Below are positions 1-5,830 of a stretch of 7,050 nt of DNA, in pieces. The DNA is from an uncultured Clostridia bacterium. GTDB taxonomy: Bacteria > Bacillota > Clostridia > Oscillospirales > CAG-382. Position 1 is the stretch's first letter; each line of letters opens with the position of its first letter. The notes under the pieces are model-generated. The model searched no databases and had not been told where the DNA came from. It saw only the letters and a list, made by a program, of their open reading frames with translations. The DNA lies in NCBI GenBank assembly GCA_947305675.1, contig CAMZED010000073.1, positions 1 to 7,050 of the forward strand, given 5' to 3'. Both the position numbers and the translations under genes were made by a program.

Positions 1-57
1 ACTTGTACGCCGACGCTCGCTTTTCGAAAAAAATATCTCGCTTCTCTGCGCTCTGCT

Positions 58-84
58 CAGCCTGAAGACTTTGTCTTCAGGCTG
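58..84. repeat. Perfect 12-bp inverted repeat (hairpin 1)
   Basis: Arm CAGCCTGAAGAC (58-69), loop TTT (70-72), arm GTCTTCAGGCTG (73-84), with no mismatches. It has no T run on either side, so it is not a classic terminator by itself. It abuts the next hairpin with no intervening base. Together they lie just beyond the stop codon of the leftward ftsK gene, so this hairpin could protect the 3' end of that mRNA or form part of a repeated palindromic element. Confidence 0.8.
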
Positions 85-123
85 AAGCAGGATATGCAAA
101 ACGAATGCATATCCTGCTTTTTT
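85..123 (+). terminator. Rho-independent terminator, rightward
   Basis: Perfect 14-bp stem: arm 85-98 (AAGCAGGATATGCA), 7-base loop 99-105, arm 106-119, running into six T residues at 118-123. The T run is on the + strand, so the unit should stop transcription entering from the left, that is, a gene outside the window converging on ftsK. Read leftward the stem is preceded by A residues and is not followed by a T run, so it would be a poorer terminator for ftsK. The 57 bases to its left show no recognisable gene end. Confidence 0.7.
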
Positions 124-130
124 GCCGAAA

Positions 131-2590
131 TCAGCCTTCGGCGTCGTTCTTTTCGCCGTTCATACCGTTCAGTTTCATCTCCAGGAACTGTTCCCGGGTT
201 ATAAGTATCGAACGCTTTTTTGTCGCGGAATCGAATTGACCGATGAATCCTTTGCGCTCCATTTTGTCGATTATCCTCGCCGCTCTCGCGTATCCGAGCG
301 AAAGCCGGCGCTGGAGCAGGGAAGTGGAAACCGTTCCGCATTCGATGGCGACTTCTATCGCGTCCATCATCATGGGATCGGGGCGGTCGTCGCCGTCGTC
401 GGCTGTTTCCGCCGCCGCGGCGCCTTTCTTGCCCTTCATACCGCAAAGCTTAGCCTCGTGTTCGATCTGCTGCATTATGCTTTCGTCGTAATGGGCAACC
501 GCGGCCTCACGGATGAACTGGGTTATCGCCGCAAGCTCGCTCTTGTCGTCGACAAAGGCGCCCTGAACGCGGATGGGCTTCATCGCGCCGACGGGATAAT
601 AAAGCATATCGCCTCTGCCGAGAAGTTTTTCGGCGCCGACGGTATCGAGTATCGTACGGCTGTCGACCTGCGAAGCGACGGTGAACGCTATCCTCGAGGG
701 GACGTTTGCCTTGATAAGCCCGGTCACAACGTCGACCGACGGACGCTGGGTACCTATAACAAGGTGTATTCCGGCGGCGCGCGCTTTTTGAGCCAGGCGG
801 CAGATTGAGGTTTCAACGTCGTCGGGAGCCGTCATCATAAGATCGGCAAGCTCGTCGATGATTATAACTATTTGCGGAAGCGGCTGACGTTCGGGATCGT
901 CGACGATCATATTGTTATAGCCGGCAAGATCGCGCACTCCGACTTCCTGAATAAGGTTATAGCGGTTCTCCATCTCGCTGCACGCCCAGTTCAGCGTGCC
1001 GGCGGCGCTTTTCGGTTCGGTAATCACCGGAACAAGCAGATGGGGAAGATCGTTATAAGGCTGGAATTCGACCTTTTTCGGGTCTATCAGTATAAGTTTT
1101 ACGTCGTTGGGATGGTTGCGGTAAAGCAGTGAAACTATAAGCGAGTTTATGCACACCGATTTACCCATACCGGTGGCGCCGGCGATAAGCAGATGCGGCA
1201 TCTTTGCAATATCAAGATAGACAGGGTTCCCCGCGACGTCCTCGCCCAAAGCGGTATAAAGTCGGCTTTTGTTATCGCGGAACGCCGGGTTTTCGATCAG
1301 CTTGCGCAGACGAACCGTAAACGTGGTCTTGTTCGGGATCTCGATGCCGACGGCGACTTTGCCGGGAATATTTTCGATTCTTACCGACGACGCGGCGAGG
1401 TGCAGCGCGATGTCCTCGGAAAGGTTGGATATTGCCTTGACCCTCACCCCGGTCTCGGGCTGAAGCTCATAGCGCGTGACCGTCGGACCGCAGGTGCAGT
1501 TGATGACCTTTGCGCGGACGTTGAAACTGGCGAGTATCTCCTCCAGCTTGCGGCTCGTCCTGTCGATCTCCGCCTGCGACGGGCGTACGTTGCCGGGATC
1601 GCCCTCGGTAAGCAGCGATATGGGCGGGAACACGTAGGGCGTGTCTTCGACCGGCTCAAGATAAAGCTCGTCCTCTTCTTCAACGACCGTCTGCCGCGGT
1701 TCTTCACGGCTTTTTCCGGGTTCGGGCGGATTCAGTATTTCATCCGGCTCCGCGGGGACTTCCCGGTGCGCCGGCTTCGGATTCACTTCCGAAACAAAAG
1801 GTTCTGCTGCGATCTGTTCCCGACCCGGCGCCGGGTTCTGCGGGATCGCGTTCCCGACCGGCTCGAATTTTTCAAGCGGATCGTCGGGGAGTTTAAAAGC
1901 CTTCTTCCTGTTCAGATCCTCGGCTTCGATGCGCCGCTTTTCGCGGCGGCTCAGCTTGCGTTCGGCAAATTCAGGAACGGTTATCTCTTCCTCGGGTTCT
2001 TTATCTTCCTCCGCGGCCTCGACAAAGAAATTCTTTATCGCGTCGAAAGTGGCTTTCGGCGTGGTGCCGAACAAAAACAGGGTGCAAAGGATAATACCCA
2101 GCAGCGCCAGCACGGTCGAGGCGATGTTGCCGATCGTCGCGGTGAACAGCATTGCGACCGCGCCGCTTATAAGCCCGGCGCTCTGCAGTTCCTTGCCGGT
2201 GGAATAAAGATCTTTGAACTCTATCCCGTCGCCGGCGGCGGCGACCTGTACGATGATCGATAAAAATATGAATTCAAGCGCGTAAAGCAGATATTTTTTC
2301 CACGCGACTCCGCTTTCCCGGTCGCGCTTCCAACAAACGTCGATTATAATAATGATGAAAGGCACGACGTAATACATCGGCCCGAACAGCCCTTTGAAAA
2401 ATCCGGAAACCGCCCCGCCGAGCCAGCCGATGTCGATCACCGGGAAGAACGTGAGTATCATAAAGAACGCCACGAACGCGACAAGCCAGCGTATTACGAC
2501 GCTGACGTCGATCTTTACCCTCGGCGAAGAAGACCCTTTTTGCTTTTTGCCGCTGCTGTTCGCAGCTTTGCTTCTTTTCTTTTTTGCCAC
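131..2590 (-). CDS. ftsK: DNA translocase FtsK/SpoIIIE
   Basis: Septum-anchored hexameric ATPase that pumps double-stranded DNA, clearing chromosome from the closing division septum (or into the forespore in spore formers). The 819-residue product starts with a Lys/Arg-rich tail (2-20). About four hydrophobic segments follow (roughly 30-50, 63-85, 99-119 and 137-175), then a charged, Pro/Glu-rich linker (about 190-325) and the motor. Walker A is GATGMGKS at 471-478; Walker B ends IIIDE at 576-580. The family signature GTQRPSVDVVTG is at 613-624 and KANVPSRIAF at 628-637. The C-terminal winged-helix gamma domain (about 738-800) is the part that in this family reads KOPS/SRS polarity sequences. 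Length and layout match Gram-positive SpoIIIE/SftA-type proteins, not long-linker E. coli FtsK. The start is GTG (2590-2588), chosen because AGGAG lies 6 bases upstream and the basic N-terminus follows. It is the last gene of a leftward set, 37 bases after uppP. Sequence alone does not separate FtsK from SpoIIIE roles. Confidence 0.96.
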   Translation of the reverse strand: MAKKKRSKAANSSGKKQKGSSSPRVKIDVSVVIRWLVAFVAFFMILTFFPVIDIGWLGGAVSGFFKGLFGPMYYVVPFIIIIIDVCWKRDRESGVAWKKYLLYALEFIFLSIIVQVAAAGDGIEFKDLYSTGKELQSAGLISGAVAMLFTATIGNIASTVLALLGIILCTLFLFGTTPKATFDAIKNFFVEAAEEDKEPEEEITVPEFAERKLSRREKRRIEAEDLNRKKAFKLPDDPLEKFEPVGNAIPQNPAPGREQIAAEPFVSEVNPKPAHREVPAEPDEILNPPEPGKSREEPRQTVVEEEDELYLEPVEDTPYVFPPISLLTEGDPGNVRPSQAEIDRTSRKLEEILASFNVRAKVINCTCGPTVTRYELQPETGVRVKAISNLSEDIALHLAASSVRIENIPGKVAVGIEIPNKTTFTVRLRKLIENPAFRDNKSRLYTALGEDVAGNPVYLDIAKMPHLLIAGATGMGKSVCINSLIVSLLYRNHPNDVKLILIDPKKVEFQPYNDLPHLLVPVITEPKSAAGTLNWACSEMENRYNLIQEVGVRDLAGYNNMIVDDPERQPLPQIVIIIDELADLMMTAPDDVETSICRLAQKARAAGIHLVIGTQRPSVDVVTGLIKANVPSRIAFTVASQVDSRTILDTVGAEKLLGRGDMLYYPVGAMKPIRVQGAFVDDKSELAAITQFIREAAVAHYDESIMQQIEHEAKLCGMKGKKGAAAAETADDGDDRPDPMMMDAIEVAIECGTVSTSLLQRRLSLGYARAARIIDKMERKGFIGQFDSATKKRSILITREQFLEMKLNGMNGEKNDAEG

Positions 2591-2627
2591 TTTTAACTCC
2601 TGACCTTTTTTCGTTTTCGCCTTAAGA

Positions 2628-3464
2628 TCAAATAACCAGATCGGCGATGACCGCGGCGGCGCCGATCAAAACGCAATACGCCGCAAAAAACGCAAAACTC
2701 TTTTTCTTTGTAATATACTGAAGCAGTTTGATGGCGCCGAACCCCACCGCCGCGGCGGTAAAAGCTCCCGCCGCCATCGGCAGAACGTCGACTTCCGGAA
2801 TCCCGCCCGCGAACAGATCCGGCAGTTCCGCAACACAGGCTCCGGCTATCGCGGGGATCGACATAAGGAACGAAAACCTCACCGCTTCCTCCCGGCTGTA
2901 CCCCGCGATCCTCCCCGCGGTGATCGTCGAGCCGGAACGCGATATCCCGGGAAGTATCCCGAACGCCGCCTGAATGATCCCGATGCCGAGCGGGCGAAGA
3001 TATCCGCCGGAATCGGCTTTTACGCTCCCTTTTGAGATCCTGTCACTTAAAAACAGCATCAACCCGTTCGCAATAAGCAAAAGCCCTATCGCCCAGCTTA
3101 CCGAACTTAATGCCTCGACTTTTTCGTCAAGCCCCAAAAGTTTCACCGGGATCAGCGGAAGCGTCGCAATACACAGCATAACGAACAGCCGCTCGCCGCT
3201 GTCCAACCCCTGCCTTATCCTTCCGGTGAACAGCTTTTTCATCAGCGTGAAAAAGCCTTTTATCAGCGCGAAAACGTCTTTTCTGAACACTGCGCAGACC
3301 GAGACGAGAGTCGCAAGATGAAGCAGCACGTTAAAGGCGAGACCGCCGTGCCCTGCGGCGCCGAAAAAATTTTGCGCCAGCGCAAGATGCCCCGAACTGG
3401 AAACCGGAAGAAACTCGGCTATCCCCTGGATTATCCCGTAGATCATCGCTTCAAACAGACTCAT
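2628..3464 (-). CDS. uppP: Undecaprenyl-diphosphatase (UppP/BacA family)
   Basis: Integral membrane phosphatase that converts undecaprenyl diphosphate to undecaprenyl phosphate, recycling the lipid carrier for peptidoglycan and other wall polymers; family members confer bacitracin resistance when abundant. The 278-residue length is normal. Both family signatures are intact. The (E/Q)xxxE region reads QGIAEFLPVSSSGH at 13-26, giving Q13, E17 and H26. The second motif is PGISRSGST at 172-180, with the conserved Arg at 176. Hydrophobic stretches cover most of the chain, consistent with about eight membrane segments, ending in a short hydrophobic C-terminus. ATG at 3464-3462 is preceded by AAGGA 10 bases upstream. 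It lies 30 bases after the binding-protein gene and 37 before ftsK with no terminator, so it is probably co-transcribed with both. No defect is visible. Confidence 0.96.
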   Translation of the reverse strand: MSLFEAMIYGIIQGIAEFLPVSSSGHLALAQNFFGAAGHGGLAFNVLLHLATLVSVCAVFRKDVFALIKGFFTLMKKLFTGRIRQGLDSGERLFVMLCIATLPLIPVKLLGLDEKVEALSSVSWAIGLLLIANGLMLFLSDRISKGSVKADSGGYLRPLGIGIIQAAFGILPGISRSGSTITAGRIAGYSREEAVRFSFLMSIPAIAGACVAELPDLFAGGIPEVDVLPMAAGAFTAAAVGFGAIKLLQYITKKKSFAFFAAYCVLIGAAAVIADLVI

Positions 3465-3494
3465 AAAAAACCATTCCTTCGGTTGTAAAGACGT

Positions 3495-4994
3495 TTATTT
3501 TACGGCTTCTTCGATCGCCTCGACGGTCTTTTCAAGCTCCGCTTCAGCCGTGCCGATCATCGAATCGAACCTCGAGGCGATATCGGTGCTTTCGGACATA
3601 TATTGTCCCAATATCCCGCCCCAGTTGTATGTTGCGCCGAGGTCGAATGTGCGGGTGGAGAATATAAGGTCGAGCATCTCGCCGCTTTCGGCGTCTTTTG
3701 CGTCGCGGTATTTAAGCTGGACGTCGTAATAAGCGGGAGTTACGTATTTTTTCGATTCTTCCGAAAGAGCCGATACGATCGTTCCGATATCCTCGACGTT
3801 CTCGACTCCGACCGGGATCGACATTACCGTGGAGTTCTGAACCGAAACGGTGTGATGCCAATCGTCCTGCGTGGGGGAATACTTCGGTACGGGAAGAATG
3901 CCGAACTCGTCTTTCATTGTCCTGAACGAGGCGACGTTTATCAGCCCGCACATATAAAACAGCTCTCTGCCGTCGACAAAAGCTTTGTGGACCGTCTCTT
4001 CCCAGACGTTCTGGAACCCTTTCCCGGTGTAGTTCGAGAAGTTCGCGCACATTACTTTGTCGTATCTTCTGTAAAAATCAAGCACTTTCTGAAGCATAGA
4101 TACCGTCGTCTCGGGATCGCGCGACACGGTCAGATAAGGCATATCGTTTTCGTCCTTCTGCGCTATCTTCTGCCCTCCGGCGATAAGGTGGACGTACATA
4201 TTATAAGATTCGGTGCCGAACGCCCACTGATCCTTTTCGTCAAGGACGTTGTCGCCGCTCGTGTTGGCGGTATATCCGTCGCGCAGGCAGATCTCGGTGA
4301 ACTTGTCGAAATTCCATTGGTCGTCCCGCACAAGCTGATAAAAATCTTCCGGCACGCCGAGCGATTCTTTCAGGTTCTTGTTAAACAGTATGCACCAGGT
4401 GCCCTGATTATCATAGGTGTTTATGTCGCCGGCGACAAAATAAAGCTTTCCGCCGAGCGAAAGATCGTTCACCGAGTTCTGATCCCACCACGGAGCGGTA
4501 AGATCGATCGTGGGAATATCGTAAAGGTTATAAAGCAGCTGCTCCGCGACGAGCGTTTTTGTGGTGAAAGGCGAATCGAATACGATATCGTATTCGGCAA
4601 TGCCGGAATCGTGCTGACTGCGCACAATGTTCACCGTCGAAACGTCGTTCACTTTGGCGCCGCCGATCGTGCAGTTGAACCTGTCCTCGACGATATCGAT
4701 GACCTGCTTTTTCGCGGTGTCGACCGAATCGAGCTTGTCGGCGTTTTCTTCGTTATAAAGCACCTCGCCGGTGTATCCGAGTATCGAGTTGGAGCCGTAG
4801 CCGAAATCCCAGCACAAAACGCGGAATTCGCGCCCGCGCATATCTTTTTGCGGGGTGACGAAAACCGTTTTCGGGTCGACCGATTCCTCCTCGCTCGGGA
4901 CAGGTTCGCCGGATTGCGTTCCGGTTTCGCCGCAGGCGAACAGCATCGGGACCGCCAGGACCGCCGAAAGCAGCAGAGCGATCAGTTTTTTCAT
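3495..4994 (-). CDS. ABC transporter substrate-binding lipoprotein (family 1 type)
   Basis: 499-residue exported lipoprotein. The signal peptide has a Lys-Lys start, a hydrophobic core (4-19) and lipobox LFAC with lipidated Cys21, followed by an acidic Ser/Glu/Pro linker (22-42). The mature part resembles family 1 extracellular binding proteins, which usually bind oligosaccharides for ABC importers. Visible cues are YDIVFDSPFT near 135-144, a Trp/Asp-rich LTAPWWDQNSV stretch (165-175), LYFVAGD (184-190), FNKNLKESLGVP (204-215), DEKDQWAFG (252-260) and DEFGILPVPKYSP (362-374). The C-terminus (about 480-499) is a Glu-rich helix. The ligand cannot be told from sequence. ATG at 4994-4992 has AGGAGG 9 bases upstream and fits the signal peptide. 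No permease or ATPase gene lies next to it, so it is an orphan binding protein that must share a transporter encoded elsewhere or sense a ligand. It is the first gene after a consensus promoter and is followed at 30 bases by uppP. Confidence 0.87.
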   Translation of the reverse strand: MKKLIALLLSAVLAVPMLFACGETGTQSGEPVPSEEESVDPKTVFVTPQKDMRGREFRVLCWDFGYGSNSILGYTGEVLYNEENADKLDSVDTAKKQVIDIVEDRFNCTIGGAKVNDVSTVNIVRSQHDSGIAEYDIVFDSPFTTKTLVAEQLLYNLYDIPTIDLTAPWWDQNSVNDLSLGGKLYFVAGDINTYDNQGTWCILFNKNLKESLGVPEDFYQLVRDDQWNFDKFTEICLRDGYTANTSGDNVLDEKDQWAFGTESYNMYVHLIAGGQKIAQKDENDMPYLTVSRDPETTVSMLQKVLDFYRRYDKVMCANFSNYTGKGFQNVWEETVHKAFVDGRELFYMCGLINVASFRTMKDEFGILPVPKYSPTQDDWHHTVSVQNSTVMSIPVGVENVEDIGTIVSALSEESKKYVTPAYYDVQLKYRDAKDAESGEMLDLIFSTRTFDLGATYNWGGILGQYMSESTDIASRFDSMIGTAEAELEKTVEAIEEAVK

Positions 4995-5003
4995 TGCTTA
5001 TTG

Positions 5004-5009
5004 CCTCCT
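5004..5009 (-). promoter_or_regulatory. Ribosome binding site of the binding-protein gene
   Basis: AGGAGG on the minus strand, within AAGGAGGC, ends 9 bases before the ATG at 4994. It is a full-strength Shine-Dalgarno sequence and fixes the start of the lipoprotein. Confidence 0.85.
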
Positions 5010-5047
5010 TGTTGTTATTTGGTCAACGGCAATCTACCGTAAATTAT

Positions 5048-5076
5048 ATTATACAACTTTGATCCCGTCTTGTCAA
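5048..5076 (-). promoter_or_regulatory. Consensus sigma-A promoter, leftward
   Basis: On the minus strand TTGACA (5076-5071), a 17-base spacer, then TATAAT (5053-5048): an exact match to both consensus hexamers at ideal spacing. Transcription should begin near 5041, giving a leader of about 46 bases before the lipoprotein ATG. It is the only promoter seen for the binding protein-uppP-ftsK set. No clear operator is visible in it, which suggests strong, mainly constitutive output unless a repressor or activator site lies in the 50 bases between the two divergent -35 boxes. Confidence 0.85.
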
Positions 5077-5126
5077 TAATTATGTTTATTGGCAGAAAAC
5101 CCCTCGGAATATTGTTAAAAATGCGA

Positions 5127-5155
5127 TTGACAAATTTATAGCGGCGTGTTAGAAT
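5127..5155 (+). promoter_or_regulatory. Strong sigma-A promoter with extended -10, rightward
   Basis: TTGACA (5127-5132), a 17-base spacer, then TAGAAT (5150-5155), one mismatch from consensus, with TG placed one base before the -10 (extended -10). Transcription should start near 5162, leaving a leader of about 59 bases before the ATG at 5221. It is back to back with the leftward promoter; the two -35 boxes are 50 bases apart. Confidence 0.82.
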
Positions 5156-5172
5156 AAGACGTAAAAATTTGA

Positions 5173-5184
5173 CGAGCCGGCTCG
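5173..5184. promoter_or_regulatory. 12-base perfect palindrome in the 5' leader
   Basis: CGAGCCGGCTCG is self-complementary and lies about 11 bases downstream of the predicted transcription start and about 23 bases before the ribosome site of the small membrane protein gene. That position suits a dimeric repressor operator; it is too tight (no loop) to be a good RNA hairpin. The surrounding bases (CCGGGCCGCG) are also G+C rich, so chance is possible. Confidence 0.35.
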
Positions 5185-5220
5185 CCGGGCCGCGTATCTT
5201 AAAGGGAAGGAGATAAAGCG

Positions 5221-5667
5221 ATGGCTTTACTTATCATATATTTAATAGTCAACGCCATTATCTTCGTCTGGCTTGACCGCAGCAAATACAATATGCGTAT
5301 CGCCTCGGTCGTCCACGCGTCTGCGTTCACACTGGTGCTTGCCCTTGTGCTGCTGGCGCAGGATGGCTTTATCGGCGATGTAATGCGCAGGCTGCTCGGC
5401 GATTATTACGAGCCGATGCACAACGTGCTTGTCGACGGCGGCGAATATATGCTCAGCCCGGTCATGGTGCTGGAGGTCATAATCCCCACCCTTATCGGCG
5501 TTGTGACAGCCGTCTTTGCCGCCAAGGTGGTCAATTACGTCCGCACCCGCCGCTCCGCCCCTTACGTCAAACGTGAATCCGCGCGTAAAACTTTGCTTTT
5601 CCGCAAGGCTTTTTCGCCTTTGCGCTTAAATAAAATTTATATAAGGAACTGCGTGATAAGGTGCTGA
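5221..5667 (+). CDS. Small three-helix membrane protein, function unknown
   Basis: 148 residues that I do not recognise as a named family. Three hydrophobic segments are visible: 2-18 (at the N-terminus, with no cleavable signal), 27-46 and 81-103. Between the second and third lies a mixed loop (47-79) containing GDYYEPMHN and DGGEYM. The tail (108-148) is strongly basic, with 13 Lys/Arg and a single acidic residue, as expected for a cytoplasmic end under the positive-inside rule. The ATG is well supported: AAGGAG (5207-5212) sits 8 bases upstream and the promoter lies 59 bases before the likely transcript start. The last ~20 residues are less protein-like, and their codons contain a hairpin, so the natural end could be earlier. 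The pseudopilin gene follows on the same strand after 163 bases, and both share the string AAGGAGATAAA at their ribosome sites. A role in assembling or anchoring the pseudopilin is conceivable but rests on proximity only. Confidence 0.8.
   Translation: MALLIIYLIVNAIIFVWLDRSKYNMRIASVVHASAFTLVLALVLLAQDGFIGDVMRRLLGDYYEPMHNVLVDGGEYMLSPVMVLEVIIPTLIGVVTAVFAAKVVNYVRTRRSAPYVKRESARKTLLFRKAFSPLRLNKIYIRNCVIRC
5602..5624 (+). other. Hairpin inside the C-terminal codons of the membrane protein
   Basis: CGCAAGGC (5602-5609), a T-rich 6-base loop (5610-5615) and GCCTTTGCG (5616-5624) pair over 8 bp with one bulged T, and an A/T-rich run (TTAAATAAAATTTAT) follows. It resembles a weak terminator overlapping codons 128-135. 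There is no continuous T run, so termination is unproven. Confidence 0.3.
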
Positions 5668-5681
5668 AATAAGCGCTTTTT

Positions 5682-5700
5682 CGGGCGTTCCCCGGTTTTT
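5682..5700 (+). terminator. Possible weak terminator after the membrane protein gene
   Basis: A short stem CGGG (5682-5685) / CCCG (5691-5694) around a 5-base loop is followed by GTTTTT (5695-5700), 15 bases after the stop codon. The stem has only 4 bp, so it would be leaky at best, and read-through into the pseudopilin gene is plausible. Confidence 0.25.
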
Positions 5701-5709
5701 GCCGCTCTC

Positions 5710-5723
5710 CCAAGGGGGTATTG
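5710..5723 (+). repeat. Direct repeat copy 1 upstream of pseudopilin
   Basis: CCAAGGGGGTATTG matches copy 2 (5762-5775) at 13 of 14 positions. A C-rich run (CGCCCCCCGC, 5731-5740) follows and could pair with the G run. The start-to-start distance of 52 bases is about five turns of B-DNA, so both copies would face the same side of the helix. Confidence 0.6.
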
Positions 5724-5741
5724 TATTTTTCGCCCCCCGCA

Positions 5742-5796
5742 AAAAAGGAACTTGCGTCAGACCAAGGGGATATTGCGCCCGCACACGGTTCTTTTT
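5742..5796 (+). promoter_or_regulatory. Candidate leader hairpin before pseudopilin
   Basis: AAAAAG-g-AAC (5742-5751, one bulged G) can pair with GTTCTTTTT (5788-5796), enclosing a 36-base loop that contains repeat copy 2 and a possible inner TGCG/CGCA pairing (5753-5756 with 5780-5783). It is followed by the A/T-rich run AAATTTTATTTAT. The A-tract/T-tract form resembles an attenuator or the terminator of the upstream gene. It matches no riboswitch class I recognise. The large loop makes the fold uncertain. Confidence 0.25.
5762..5775 (+). repeat. Direct repeat copy 2 upstream of pseudopilin
   Basis: CCAAGGGGATATTG, followed at once by CGCCCGC. Copy 1 shows the same order (repeat, then CG plus a C run plus GC) but with 7 additional bases in between and a longer C run, so the similarity extends beyond the 14 bases. 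The copy ends 55 bases before the pseudopilin ATG. Confidence 0.6.
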
Positions 5797-5812
5797 AAAT
5801 TTTATTTATCAC

Positions 5813-5818
5813 AAGGAG
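5813..5818 (+). promoter_or_regulatory. Ribosome binding site of the pseudopilin gene
   Basis: AAGGAG lies 12 bases before the ATG at 5831, longer than the 6-9 bases seen for the other genes here. No alternative in-frame ATG, GTG or TTG lies nearer, and the pilin signal begins directly after this ATG, so the start stands. Confidence 0.75.
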
Positions 5819-5830
5819 ATAAAACCAATA

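Noticed and set aside
1..204. Frame 1 on the + strand open from the window edge to a stop at 202-204
   Set aside because: It would translate straight through both perfect hairpins and into the ftsK 3' end, with no recognisable domain. The terminator at 85-123 argues that any incoming gene ends earlier.
122..808. 228-codon + strand open frame at the ftsK 3' end
   Set aside because: Shadow of the FtsK gamma domain and motor; no supporting ribosome site or motif.
1193..2263. 356-codon + strand open frame within ftsK
   Set aside because: Antisense to the linker and motor region of ftsK; Arg/Phe/Gly-rich composition without domains. The minus-strand frame carries the Walker motifs.
3603..5042. 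479-codon open frame on the + strand opposite the binding lipoprotein
   Set aside because: It mirrors almost the whole lipoprotein gene, has no recognisable domain, is very rich in Arg/Val/His as expected of an antisense frame, and its opposite strand carries a clear signal peptide, lipobox and ribosome site.
5168..5200. A second TTGACG-like -35 in the leader of the small membrane gene
   Set aside because: No acceptable -10 at 16-18 bases; the nearest A/T string (TATCTT) is 21 or more bases away, and the 5127-5155 promoter is far better.
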